Positions 21,005-31,051 of a DNA stretch of 64,000 bases are shown here, in pieces. The notes under the pieces were generated by a model. It was not told the DNA's origin. It was given only the letters and a program-made list of their open reading frames with translations, and did not search any database. The stretch spans positions 1 through 64,000 of the forward strand of contig SWBL01000100.1 of the NCBI GenBank assembly GCA_024195585.1, read 5' to 3'. A program made the translations under genes and the position numbers. Each line of letters starts with the position of its first letter. The first letter of the stretch is position 1. The DNA is from Aureobasidium sp. EXF-3400 (taxonomy: Eukaryota; Ascomycota; Dothideomycetes; Dothideales; Saccotheciaceae).

Positions 21005-22636
21005 ATACTTTGACCTGAAAAAGTCTGTCGTATGATACTCGAAAAGCTTTGCTGTCTTTCTCCAAAATCTTCATATTCCCCAACCCTCTCACTCATGAGA
21101 GCACGACCGAACTACCTCCTGCTTCCTTTGCTCCTCCTTCTTCTCTAGCGCGTTTCCGGGGTTCTCTTCTCATTGGCAAATGAGGATCAATCAATTCATG
21201 GTTATGAAAAGGAGGTTTCGATCAATTTTGTCGGCAATGAAATAAAATCATTTCAAAAAGACAATGCAATACTTTCGTTGTCCGACAACAAGCGCGAGAC
21301 ACCTATGAGGCATGCCTTTTCTTTTCGACTCATGTGACTGACTTTTCTTTTTCTCTTCTCTTCTCTGCCCTGTCCACCCACCGCTAGAATATCTACTCAC
21401 AAGCCAAACAAAACCATGGCCTGGAAGAGTTATACGACTAGCGAAGATTGAATGCCCGGGGCTGAAAACCCCTCTCGCCTGCAGACCGTCTGCTCTAGAT
21501 CTTAGTAGGGTAACCGGTTTGATGGTGAGATACATATCTACATACCTTGCTGATGTCTAACGACATTTACTATCAACGAAACGGTGTAGTCTTGTCGTCT
21601 AACAGGAAAGGTACAGCCTTGTATAAACATAGCATCAAATTTAATGCGATATCTTCATCCTCAGTTTCTATCACTGCTACTTTTTGCATGTGGTGTTATG
21701 ATCTTTCTCGTCACTGTTGTCATACTCAACATGAAATAGACATCACACCTCTATTCGCTATATTGCAGCTAGAAATCCAGCTGTCTTTCTCGCTGATGCC
21801 AAACACTCTGCATCATTGCTGACAACTACTCTTCAAGTGCTCTTCAAGACACTTCATCTCAATAATAGCACTGTTCTTGTCATTGAAATCTGTGGTACAT
21901 TTGTCATCTCCTCGTGCAGGAGAGCATAAGTATCGACTTTGATATGATGAACAATGATGAAATTTTCTCCAAAGGGCATTTTACTATTGCAGAACTCAAC
22001 CTGTCCCCTGATCGTTAGTCACATGCGCTGTCAGTGGATTGTCTCAACAAAATATTGATCGTGTTCAACTTGATCCATCGTTGGTATGTGACTTGCAAGA
22101 TGCGCTGATTGATATTGAAGCTGAACACAGCAGACAAGAATCGCAACCTAATGTGACTCGAGCAATACTATACAAAACAATGACAAACCAGCGCACAGAA
22201 GCATCATTTAGCATCCTCTGATACTGCGAGAGTACAGAATTGAGAATATATAATCACAATGGTCTATCTTCTTACCCAGCACAAAGAGACAGGGTCACCA
22301 TGGCTGCACCAAAAATTCACAAGAATGTGTGGCCCTGTCCTCAAGTCTCGCTCCTGCAATCTTTGCAAGAAATCGAGAACTCTGAATACTAATCAAAAAC
22401 ACAAAACAGGTACAGCTGACGAGATCAAAAGAGTCCGTAATATCCCACTCTCTATTGAATATCACCTTCCTCTGTGCTTCCAGCCATTGAACTGTATGCT
22501 TGTAGTTGTCAAGCTTCAGGGCAAAAAAGTTTTCTGGACCACTATTCAGAACAACCACATCAGATAAAAGAGAGACCGCTGGCAGAACTCGACAAGAGCA
22601 GAGCCATCTGCTAGTGGTAACAACAACAAAACAAAA
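21005..22636. other. Intergenic region, about 1.6 kb
   Basis: It begins with the RPL26 3' UTR. Short frames of 60-102 codons occur on both strands, but none has recognisable composition, motifs or splice partners. AT-richer than its surroundings between about 21550 and 22560. No repeat was recognised. Confidence 0.5.
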
Positions 22637-22708
22637 TGATCACGCCAGGGGTCGAACCTGGAATCTCTTGATTCGTAGTCAAGCGCCTTGCCATTGGGCC
22701 ACGCAACC
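22637..22708 (-). tRNA. tRNA-Arg (anticodon ACG), no intron
   Basis: 72 nt fold into a full cloverleaf on the minus strand. The acceptor stem is GGTTGCG with CGTGATC (three G-U pairs), discriminator A. The D stem is GCC/GGC. The anticodon stem CTTGA/TCAAG encloses loop CTACGAA, giving anticodon ACG. The T arm is CCAGG TTCGACC CCTGG. Internal A box (TGGCCCAATGGC) and B box (GGTTCGACC) are present. It reads CGN arginine codons, probably with A34 changed to inosine. Confidence 0.93.
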
Positions 22709-22884
22709 GGTTATGGTATTTATCAGGCATAAATTGTATATATACTTATACTATTGGCCAGCGTCGAGGAGGTAAGATCATCCCCCTCATATATACGGCG
22801 GCGTAAGGCCAGTAATTGTGCAGAGAGGGAGCAGTGAATTGCATGTTCGAGATGAATCGATTCATTGTGTTCTCTACGCAGGGC

Positions 22885-25800
22885 TCAGAACAGCCAATGG
22901 AATCTAGACCCATACTCCTTCATGAGTGATATGTGCTTCCTCCTGTAGCGCAGAGGTCGGGGCCGTTTTCGTCGTTTCTCTGGTACTGCCTGTACAGAGC
23001 GTGATTGTTTCCACGTAGCTTTCAACAGCATAGAGCACATATGCAACCTGTTTTCCTTATCCTCCAGACTCTCATAAAACGTGATGCTGCGTATAATAGC
23101 ACTGTCAAGTGCAATCGACCCGAAGATATTCTTGATCAGCACATTAGCACCATGATCAACAAGTTTTTCCACGAACCAGAAAGACGAAGCAGGAGACATG
23201 GCTGCCTGATGAAGTGCTGTTCGGCCATATTCGTCTTGAGCATCGACGTTGACACCACAATCCAATAGCGATACCATTTCGTCTTGGTAGGAATTCCCTG
23301 ATTTGAGAGCTTCCAGTTACATCGAGCGCAGTCCTCTGAAATCTGTCAAGTGCATTGAGTTCCGCGCCGCAGTCCAGGACTATCTTGACTATTTTGATCT
23401 CAAAACTTTCGCATGCCATATGAAGGAGGGTCGTACCGCCCCGGTACTGCGCGTTGTCCACCATGGGAGCACCATTGTCGAGCAGGAACTGGACGATTGG
23501 AACGTTGCTGTCCCTGGCAGCCTGTCCAACAGCCGAAAGCGTGGGCTTTGCACCATAATCAAGCAGTAACTGTATTACCCTCTTAGCGTCTGCCTCCGTA
23601 GCATGGAAGTCGTCTCTTCCTGATCTTGGAACTGTATCGAAGGTGGGAGCGGCGCCGTTTGCCAGCAATACCCGCACGGTCTCGTAATGGCAAAACTGCG
23701 TAGCGACTCCAAGAGGAGTGATTTGTTTTGAGCAGTACGCAGTGTCAATTGCCTGTGCGTCGATCTCAAGTAGTCGTAGAACAACGCGATCCAGATTACA
23801 TATGGAGGCAAACAACAAAGCAGTCACGTCTTCAATGTCTTTCTCCAGGATCTGTGTACAGATATGATCAATGAAACGCTTGCTGTTGGAGAAAGGACTG
23901 TCAGGAGCCAGTCCACTTGTCAGAAGCTTGACAATCTTGTTCAAAGCATTTTCATCAGCCTGTGCTATCCTAGCATGGTCTGGCCAGTTGCGAAAGCAAT
24001 ACTCGAAATCAGGCTGAACTCCCGTCTCGCGTGGCAGCTTAGTATCCCAGTACATGAAAATACGGGCTGGATGGCTGTGACAAAAATATGCAATGCACAT
24101 ATCAGTTATCGCGACATGTGCATTGAGTTGTTCCAGGCTCGTCTTGAATGTTCCCTGAACGCGATCCGAAGTGAGATATTCTTTGACAGAGAAATGAGCA
24201 AGTCGAACAAGTACTCGCACCGAATCTCGTGACCATCTTTGGGTGTCGAGAGTGATGAGACCTGGGAGCATCTTGACTATCTCATTAGGAACAGGCATCT
24301 TGTTGTCCGGGTCGTAGTATAGTCCCTCTTCACCCTGTCGGATGGCTAGCGCGTCAACGAGTTCATCGAGGGTGAGTTTTTCCTCAGCCCAAACAAGCAA
24401 TTGAAGCATTGCTATAGCCTTTTCTTGGTTCCTGGCATCCACCCTTGCCAAGATCCGAGCATAAGTTTCATAAAGCCCGTCCGGTAGATCGTCGAGAGCG
24501 TTCCGGAGGTCTTGAAGATCCAAACATTTCTCCAGAGCGTCAAGCTGGCATGTGACCCATCTAAACCTAGCATAAACTTAGTGAAATCTCTAATCCTAGA
24601 AGAGCAAAGTAACATACATTCCATTTGCTTTCTCGATAAGTTTTGACTTGATTTCGGTCTGAACATCTGGATGTTCTTTCCACCTCTCGAGTCTCGGATC
24701 CAGTTGGATTTGACTCTGAACAAAATCGCCGATATCCTTGTTCACTTCATCTGCTCTGATAGGCAATACATTCCTCTCGGGCACCCACTTGAGGAACCAA
24801 GATTCAATGTCATATTCTTTGCGAGATGTGATGATGACATTCAGCTTATCGGGCGCGATAGGTTGATCTGCAGCGATTTGACGAAGCCATTCCAGCGTGT
24901 TCCTTTGTTGACCAGATTCGTCGAGTGCATCGATAACAACCCTGGTATGAGCAGCTTGATTCAACATGCTTACAAAAGCATCTTCCAAGGATGTAAGGCT
25001 AGGTTGTTCGTTTCCACCAGTACATCTCTCGAAGAGCTGTTCTAGGATATGTCGTGATGCCTCCTCTTGAACATACAGCTGCTGAATGAATGACCGTATC
25101 ATCTTCTCATGTGACTGCTTCTCTTTGTCATTGAAATCGGAAAAGAAGTAAAGCAAGTTGGTGCGTGGTGAAGGCGGATGTTTTTGTAGATCCTCGATGA
25201 TGAAGGAGCTGAGGACGGTCTTACCGCAACCTGCGAGTCCATGAAGCCACAGAAATCCGTTTTCTTCTACCCTCCAACCTTCATAGACCTCGCTTTCAAG
25301 GAACCAGAGTCCTGTTCCTGGATGACGCTGTTGAATTGCTCGATTATAGTTAGTCGACGGATCCGGTGCATGTAGCCATTCCTTGAGGCTGTCCGACAAG
25401 GCATAGACACAAAGTTTTTCGACATTCTTGTTGGTGTCGTGGACTGTTTTCTGAACTGCATAATGGATCAATACCGCTACAGAAACGATCGGCCATGCCG
25501 ACACACCATGATTCTGCTAACCTTCCTGTAAAACTTTGATGGCCCTTTCTGTTCGCTGTAGGTCCCCACAAGGTATGACCTCGAGCAGCTCTTTGGCGTA
25601 AGCAGCCGCAGTTGCAGCGGCATACCCTTGCCAGCGATCGTTCTTGTGTGAATCGGCATAATCGCAGATGCCTCGAATCACTACACAAGGAAATGTGTTC
25701 ATAATACCAGCCGCTTCCATCTCGAAGCAGATACAATCCTCCCCAGTGTCTTTGGCAAGCGTGTCTCTTTGGACGGCATCCTTGACCAACGTGTTCCCGG

Positions 25801-26605
25801 AAGCGATGATACCGTAATGAATTTCGGCTAGAATATCTGGTCAGCAAGGAGCGACGTAGTGAAAGCATGACTGGCTGCACAGCTTACGGTCGGTCGAGTC
25901 TCTAACATCTCGAGTTATCTCTCTGCCTGTTTCACACGCCGTGCAGCTTGGGCCACCCAGGTGTAGATACGCTGGCTCGAAGAGTTTGTCGTGATCGACT
26001 CCTTGGTACATGTAGCTAGGCATCTTGGGACGTCGTTTCTTCATGAGTGGAAATTGCTCCAGCATCTTGTTAACGTATGGAGAAATCTTGGAAGCAAGTT
26101 TGATGTGCCGTGCCTGTAGGTTGCTCAACGCATTTAGAAGTGCAAGTGGTGGCATATTGAGCATGCCTTTCTGTTCGAAGCTTCCATCTGCTTTGGCTTT
26201 TCCGAGGTCGTATTGGACAACTCCTCCGGACGTGCCGTGAGGCTGGCTGACAACCACATCTCCTAGGCGTATGTCATACTCTTCTGGTTTCGGAATGCCG
26301 GCTCCAATCCCAACCATCAGTCCGATTCTGATGTTTGGAAAAGATGAGAGCATCTGTGAGGCAGTAGTTGCGGCTGATGTTGTCCCATACACGCCAGCAG
26401 GGAGTGATGCGATTACCAGATTGTGTTCTCCCATACGACCAAAGGTATAGTTGTTCTGATCAGAGGGTGAGCGGTTGAAATCAGTCGGGGTATCATGCTC
26501 CTCGTCAAGCATAGCGGTTGCCGCTGCCAGTTCCAAAGGCAGTGCAGAAATCCATCCCACGGTGTACATATCACCGCTTTCCAGAGCTTGGAGGTTAGCC
26601 ATCAT
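22885..26605 (-). CDS. STAND/NLR-like receptor: nucleoside-phosphorylase-like, NACHT and ankyrin domains (frameshifted)
   Basis: Exons 25888-26605, 25522-25827, 24618-25476 and 22885-24566 encode about 1187 residues if one frame change is allowed. The N-terminal PNP/UDP-like domain (about 12-345) starts [19 protein letters not shown] and holds [27 protein letters not shown] and [16 protein letters not shown] has Walker A GLAGCGKT (about 421-428) and Walker B VVIDALDE (about 520). A winged-helix-like region follows, then ankyrin repeats to the end. Such proteins are fungal innate-recognition or incompatibility receptors that oligomerise after ligand binding. Introns are 60, 45 and 51 bp; the second could instead end at 25456 (66 bp, in frame). 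Near 23290-23340 the ankyrin frame jumps by one base: TALDV is in one frame and [18 protein letters not shown] in the next, and no intron of suitable length explains it. Either a disabling mutation or a sequence error. Confidence 0.82.
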
Positions 26606-27212
26606 CTGGTGGAGCTGTTGCAGTGCAGGTCAAAGAAAGAGCGGAACCCCTGAGAGGTTCCTTTCATACTTATCAAGGCACACCGTGGCTGAGCCAACAT
26701 GGGTCGCGAGGCTGAATGCATGCATGATGGCCAATAGCGTACGAGAATATGCAGTCCGCGTGATTTCAGCGAGGCCTCGAGAGAGCGTGGCTTGCATAGC
26801 GCTTTCGACCGCTTTGATTTGCTGTCATCCTTGCATATCTATGCAGGCGTCGAAGTGCGCACTATCTTCATCTTGATCGGCAAGCTACTCAGACATACCA
26901 TACTGGCTGGAAACGAAATTGACCAGATCAACAAAAGCGGATGTTATACTCATAGGTCAGCAGGAGCAAAAGAGGTAGTCGCTCGCAAGGCCTCGGAGTT
27001 AGGAAGGACAATCCCCGACGCAAACCCCTCCTTCCTTGTTGATCACGTCACTACTTTCTAGCTTGGAGCTTCGAATTGCTTTCAAATCAACCTTGATGTG
27101 TTGAGTCAACAACAGAGATATAATCATCCTCTTTCCAGTCGTCTGACACTAGCTGCCAATTGATCTTTCCACTCCTACCTTGACCTTGAAACACATCCCC
27201 GAAGACATCACC
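26606..27212. promoter_or_regulatory. Divergent promoter region between the PNP-NACHT-ankyrin gene and the SDR gene
   Basis: 607 bp between two start codons read in opposite directions. A short plus-strand frame (26792-27061) has no recognisable features. No TATA box is convincing. Confidence 0.4.
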
Positions 27213-27950
27213 ATGTCCAAAGCCTTTGCAATCATCGCAGGAGTAGGCCCAGGCACCGGCGCCTCTTTAGCCAGAAAATTCGCCCTCAGCTACCCCGTCG
27301 CCCTGCTCGCCCGAAACCCTGACAACTACACCTCTCTGGTCGACGAAATCAACAAATCAGGCGGAAAAGCCATCGGCATCTCCACCGACGTAGCCTCCTC
27401 CTCCTCCATCTCCTCCGCAATCTCCGAAATCAAAGAAAAATACGGCGACAAGTGTGCTGCAGCAGTCTTCAATGCCAGTGGCCCGTTTGCTAGAAAGAGC
27501 ATCCTCGAATTGACGGAGAAGGAGTTTACGGGTGGTTATGAGGTTTCTTGCAAAGGAGCGTTTTTGTTTTCGCAACAGACGCTGCCGTTGTTGCTGGCAC
27601 ATACCAATGATGAGGGTGCGAAGTATCCGGGTACTTTGATCTTTACTGGTGCCACTGCGTCGGTTAAGTCAAATGCTTTGATGTCGGCTTTCAGTACTGG
27701 CAAGTACGCTATGCGTGCGCTGTCTCAGAGTATTGCGAGGGAGTTTGCGCCAAAGGGTGTTCATGTGGCTCATGCCATTATCGATGGTGTGATTGATATC
27801 CCAAGGACTAAGGAGTGGTTGAAGGATATGCTGCCAGAGGCAAAGATTGAGGCTGATGCCATCGCCGAAGCCTACTGGAATCTGCACACACAGGGCAAGA
27901 GATGTTTCACAAACGAGATTGATATCAGACCCATGTTGGAAAAGTGGTAG
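27213..27950 (+). CDS. Short-chain dehydrogenase/reductase (SDR family)
   Basis: A single-exon protein of 245 residues starting MSKAFAIIAG at the first ATG; the frame continues upstream only to a TTG. The Rossmann nucleotide-binding motif is GVGPGTGASLAR near the N-terminus, and the central strand motif reads NASGPF. The active-site Ser lies in FTGATASVKSNA. At the YxxxK position the sequence is SAFSTGKYAMRALSQS, so the catalytic Tyr is Phe while the Lys is kept. From memory, the same substitution occurs in a group of fungal and bacterial SDRs with the following HVAHAIIDGVID pattern, so this may be a subfamily trait. Cofactor and substrate cannot be read; no biosynthetic cluster surrounds it. 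Confidence 0.85.
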   Translation: MSKAFAIIAGVGPGTGASLARKFALSYPVALLARNPDNYTSLVDEINKSGGKAIGISTDVASSSSISSAISEIKEKYGDKCAAAVFNASGPFARKSILELTEKEFTGGYEVSCKGAFLFSQQTLPLLLAHTNDEGAKYPGTLIFTGATASVKSNALMSAFSTGKYAMRALSQSIAREFAPKGVHVAHAIIDGVIDIPRTKEWLKDMLPEAKIEADAIAEAYWNLHTQGKRCFTNEIDIRPMLEKW

Positions 27951-28063
27951 GAACTTCGTGTAATTCCAATGCTATGAGAAACGCTCTGCAGAAAAGGAAA
28001 AGGGTATCATTCGCGAATCAAGAACGCCATGTCCAAATCAAAAGTGGCCGCCCAAACGTGTGT

Positions 28064-29233
28064 CTAGAAGAGGAATGTAGGCAATTCATGTTCCTCCTGC
28101 TCTTCAGTCTTGATCTTTTTCTCTTCTCGTTCACGTTTCAAACGAGCTTCTCTGCGTCGTGCGACTGCCGATGTTGCAGACTGAGAAGGTTGTGGGATAG
28201 AAGGAAAGCCAAAGTCGGGCTCCACCTTGATCTCTGGCTCCAGTTGCATTACTGGAGAGCGTTCGCGGATCGTGCGTTTCGGTGGAGGTCGAGAGATCTC
28301 GCGGTCGATGCTCTTGCACTTCTTGTGGGAGGATCTGTCGGAGAGGTCTGAGAAGGTTGTGGACGAGGAGTGGCGGTGATTCGACTGTTTGATGTTGCCC
28401 GTGTGTGTGGTGCGTGGGTTTGCGAATTGCTTGAAGATGTTGTTTGGACGGATTGGTGTGGGTGTTACAGGTGGACGAGATAGAGAACTGGATGATTTGG
28501 GAGCGTCGAGATCGTCATCGGTTGTATCTTCTTCGAGCTTGACTTCCTTCTTGACCTCCGGACTCTTCTGTCGTTCCAGTGGTCTTCCTCGTAGATCCAG
28601 TGGCCGTGCTCGATCAAATCCAGCAGCAGCTCTGGTACTGCTTCGTCCAACAACCTTCGTCGGCTGTAACCTTTCCCTCTTCTGCGGGCTCATCATCAAG
28701 CTAGCGAGGTGTGTACCCTCCCAAGGATCGGGCTCTTCCTGATCCTCCTCTGCTTTCATGAGAGCCTTGACACCAGCTCTCTGCAACTCTCCCAACTTCT
28801 TCCTCTGTCCATCTTTGCTCAGATCTCCAACCACAGGTCTGGCAATCGCATCTGCACCTCCTAATGCTCTTTCTCTGTTCCTAGCCAGCTCTTTTTGACG
28901 TCTGTATTCTGCATGCGCGAGGTGGGCAGTGAAGAGTTGAGCAGTCGCCATAAACTCATCAGTCACCATTCTCCAGCCATCATCCGCATCCCAGCCCGCT
29001 CGCATAAACTCTTGCTTTGGAGGTGCGGGCGGAGGAGACGTCGATGGCGAGCGGATTGTTGTTAGTCCTCGACGCGAGATATCTTTTGGTGTGCGGATGA
29101 ATTCATCAAGGACATCCGGAGGAGAAGACGGTGGAGAGGGGTCGACTTTGCGGCGTTTGACTGCGGTAGGTGTCGCTCGGGGCTTGCGATCGGGTGGAGC
29201 GGGATTGGCGAGCCATGGTAATGTTCGCGGCAT
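28064..29233 (-). CDS. Conserved fungal protein of unknown function, probably nuclear
   Basis: A single-exon protein of 389 residues from the ATG at 29233. The N-terminus is MPRTLPWLANP, followed by basic KRRKVDPSP, which resembles a nuclear localisation signal. A segment near 75-115 (AGWDADDGWRMVTDEFMATA, then TAHLAHAEYRRQK) looks like the only folded helical core; from memory a similar core occurs in unnamed proteins of other filamentous fungi. The rest is charged and disordered with several KKE/KVEP motifs. It ends in a Lys/Arg/Glu coiled segment (RRREARLKREREEKKIKTE). The stop is only 113 bp from the convergent SDR stop. No function is claimed. Confidence 0.75.
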   Translation of the reverse strand: MPRTLPWLANPAPPDRKPRATPTAVKRRKVDPSPPSSPPDVLDEFIRTPKDISRRGLTTIRSPSTSPPPAPPKQEFMRAGWDADDGWRMVTDEFMATAQLFTAHLAHAEYRRQKELARNRERALGGADAIARPVVGDLSKDGQRKKLGELQRAGVKALMKAEEDQEEPDPWEGTHLASLMMSPQKRERLQPTKVVGRSSTRAAAGFDRARPLDLRGRPLERQKSPEVKKEVKLEEDTTDDDLDAPKSSSSLSRPPVTPTPIRPNNIFKQFANPRTTHTGNIKQSNHRHSSSTTFSDLSDRSSHKKCKSIDREISRPPPKRTIRERSPVMQLEPEIKVEPDFGFPSIPQPSQSATSAVARRREARLKREREEKKIKTEEQEEHELPTFLF

Positions 29234-29509
29234 CTGGGTTTGTGGTGCACCTGTCGGTGTAGAAAAGTGAGGGAAGACGCGTTAAGTGGAAAGTGAGTCG
29301 CGTGTGGAGGAGGGGTGAAGACATGACATGCGCCAAGTAAAAAGTTATATATGGAGTTGGCGGTCTTTCTTAGTTGCAACACCTTCTTTGTTGATTGTTT
29401 ACTACTAGCACATTCTACATAGATATGGAGAGAGGCAGGCAAAGTCACGAATGTGTTGGTGCTTCTTGTAGGCTCAAGAATCTTCTATTTCATTTTTCGT
29501 CTACAGCAA

Positions 29510-30418
29510 TCAACCTAATTTCGGACCCGGAACATCAGAAACAAAATGCTTCATCAACGTCTGGTTATTTTTTCGCTGAAGCCTTGATTCCATCGCCCTC
29601 TCCTGTCTTCTGGCTGTTTTCAATTGGTTCCGTTGTGCAAGTAGTATTGCACGTTGCTGAGAAGAAGGAAGATGTGCGAGAGCAAAACGATCATTAGAAT
29701 TGAGCGTGCCGAGCTGTTTGTCGATCTTCAAGGCACGTAGGTCTTGTCTTGTGAGTGCTTGCTTGGTAGAGGGCTGATTAGACGTTGATGAGGAGTTGAA
29801 GTCCGAAGCCTCATTCGAAAGCGACAGCGGAGCCACATGTTGACTTGATGATCTTTGCCGCTGCTGTGTAGATCGTACAGAACGAGACATGATCACTCTC
29901 CCTGAAGGCAATGTAACATTATCGCCGTCAACCTCGACTCTTGCATCTTCGCCTTCAAAGTCCCAAAATTCTCGATACTCGGATTCCATATCAGATATGT
30001 CGAAAGCACAATGCTTCTTGCCAAGCATGTGCTGTTGGATTGCTTGGGTGTTACGTCTTTGCGTGCCACAGGTCAGACACTCGTGGTAGACCGAAATGAC
30101 GAGATTTAAGTATGCCAGAAGAGTTGTTGGGTCAACGGTAAGCTGGTGCGGTGACGGTATTGTCATGCCGTGGGACTTGGACATGTGGTCGAGGTTGGTT
30201 TCGATATCTTCAGAAATGTTGAGACAGAAGAGGCAATGTGCTGGGTCAAAATCTGTGCTGTACGAAGCTTCTGAAGCATCATCACCATCGCTTGAAGAGT
30301 CGTGCTCGGATTGGCCATCTGTGGTGTCCTGCAGGGGCTGATGCTGAGTTGCATGATCCTTGGGCAGAGGTTGGGTAGTGACCCTAGTGGTTCCAGTTGC
30401 GCTGCTAGTCGTAGCCAT
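29510..30418 (-). CDS. REI1/ZNF622-like C2H2 zinc-finger protein (short form)
   Basis: 302 residues from the ATG at 30418. Two fingers characteristic of the Rei1/Reh1 family lie in the middle: CLFCLNISEDIETNLDHMSK with SHGMTIP, and CLTCGTQRRNTQAIQQHMLG with KKHC. These are joined by a segment reading LTVDPTTLLAYLNLVISVYH. Rei1 acts on cytoplasmic pre-60S particles and helps recycle Arx1. This protein lacks the N-terminal finger of Rei1 and is shorter than the roughly 390-residue yeast protein, so it may be a paralogue and not the biogenesis factor. The C-terminus is basic (RRQERAMESRLQRKNNQ). The frame extends 38 codons upstream, but a TATATAT at 30498-30504 lies inside that extension, supporting the downstream start. 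Confidence 0.8.
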   Translation of the reverse strand: MATTSSATGTTRVTTQPLPKDHATQHQPLQDTTDGQSEHDSSSDGDDASEASYSTDFDPAHCLFCLNISEDIETNLDHMSKSHGMTIPSPHQLTVDPTTLLAYLNLVISVYHECLTCGTQRRNTQAIQQHMLGKKHCAFDISDMESEYREFWDFEGEDARVEVDGDNVTLPSGRVIMSRSVRSTQQRQRSSSQHVAPLSLSNEASDFNSSSTSNQPSTKQALTRQDLRALKIDKQLGTLNSNDRFALAHLPSSQQRAILLAQRNQLKTARRQERAMESRLQRKNNQTLMKHFVSDVPGPKLG

Positions 30419-31051
30419 GCTTGATTCGAGAGATTGAAAAATGAGAAGAAAGAGAATGCTATAGAGTGCACCTAGCCTTTGAACAAGACCCACCATGATA
30501 TATACAGCGCGTATGGCTCTGATCAATATCATACAGCCATGATTGGCCCGTCAGCACTGCGACGAATCATTCTGTCGCGTTCATTTTGGTTGACTCATGC
30601 CTCAGGACGTACAGACAGATCAACAAGCATTCAGCCAATACTTGAGCTCTCTTTGCGCCTCACTCAATGGTCATATCATGTTTAAATGACGGATGCTCAG
30701 AGAAGTGTTGTAATAGGTTGTTGTTTTTGCAATGAGTCAGATAGTCAGCCAGCAAACGGTACACGTTCAAGAAGTCTCCAGCCCGGACCGTCGCTGATTC
30801 ATGTATGCTTTCTGCATAATCCAAGCATAAGATCGGATGCTACATAACGGTTTCACCACTAGTCTGGGATTCACGTTGCACTTGCATCGGAAGTCTCGAC
30901 CATGGCGATTTTAGCGGCAGCCACAAATCGTCGATGTCCCCGGTCACGCTCAGCAACAGATCTCGATGCCAGGAATTGAAAATCGAAAACCCACGACATC
31001 CCTTTGGGACGCGTGAGTTGTATCGACAACCTCCTCTTCAACAACCATGCC
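30419..31051. other. Intergenic region between REI1-like and histidine kinase genes
   Basis: Divergent promoters across 633 bp. Apart from the TATA candidate at 30498, nothing is recognisable; short frames here have no features. Confidence 0.45.
30498..30504 (-). promoter_or_regulatory. TATA box candidate of the REI1-like gene
   Basis: TATATAT on the minus strand, 80 bp before the ATG at 30418. It argues against initiating at the more distal in-frame codons. Confidence 0.4.

Noticed and set aside
23291..23322. A micro-intron (GTAACTGGAAG or up to CAAATCAG) to explain the ankyrin frame change
   Set aside because: The lengths of 11 and 23 bp are far too short for splicing and do not give the required frame.
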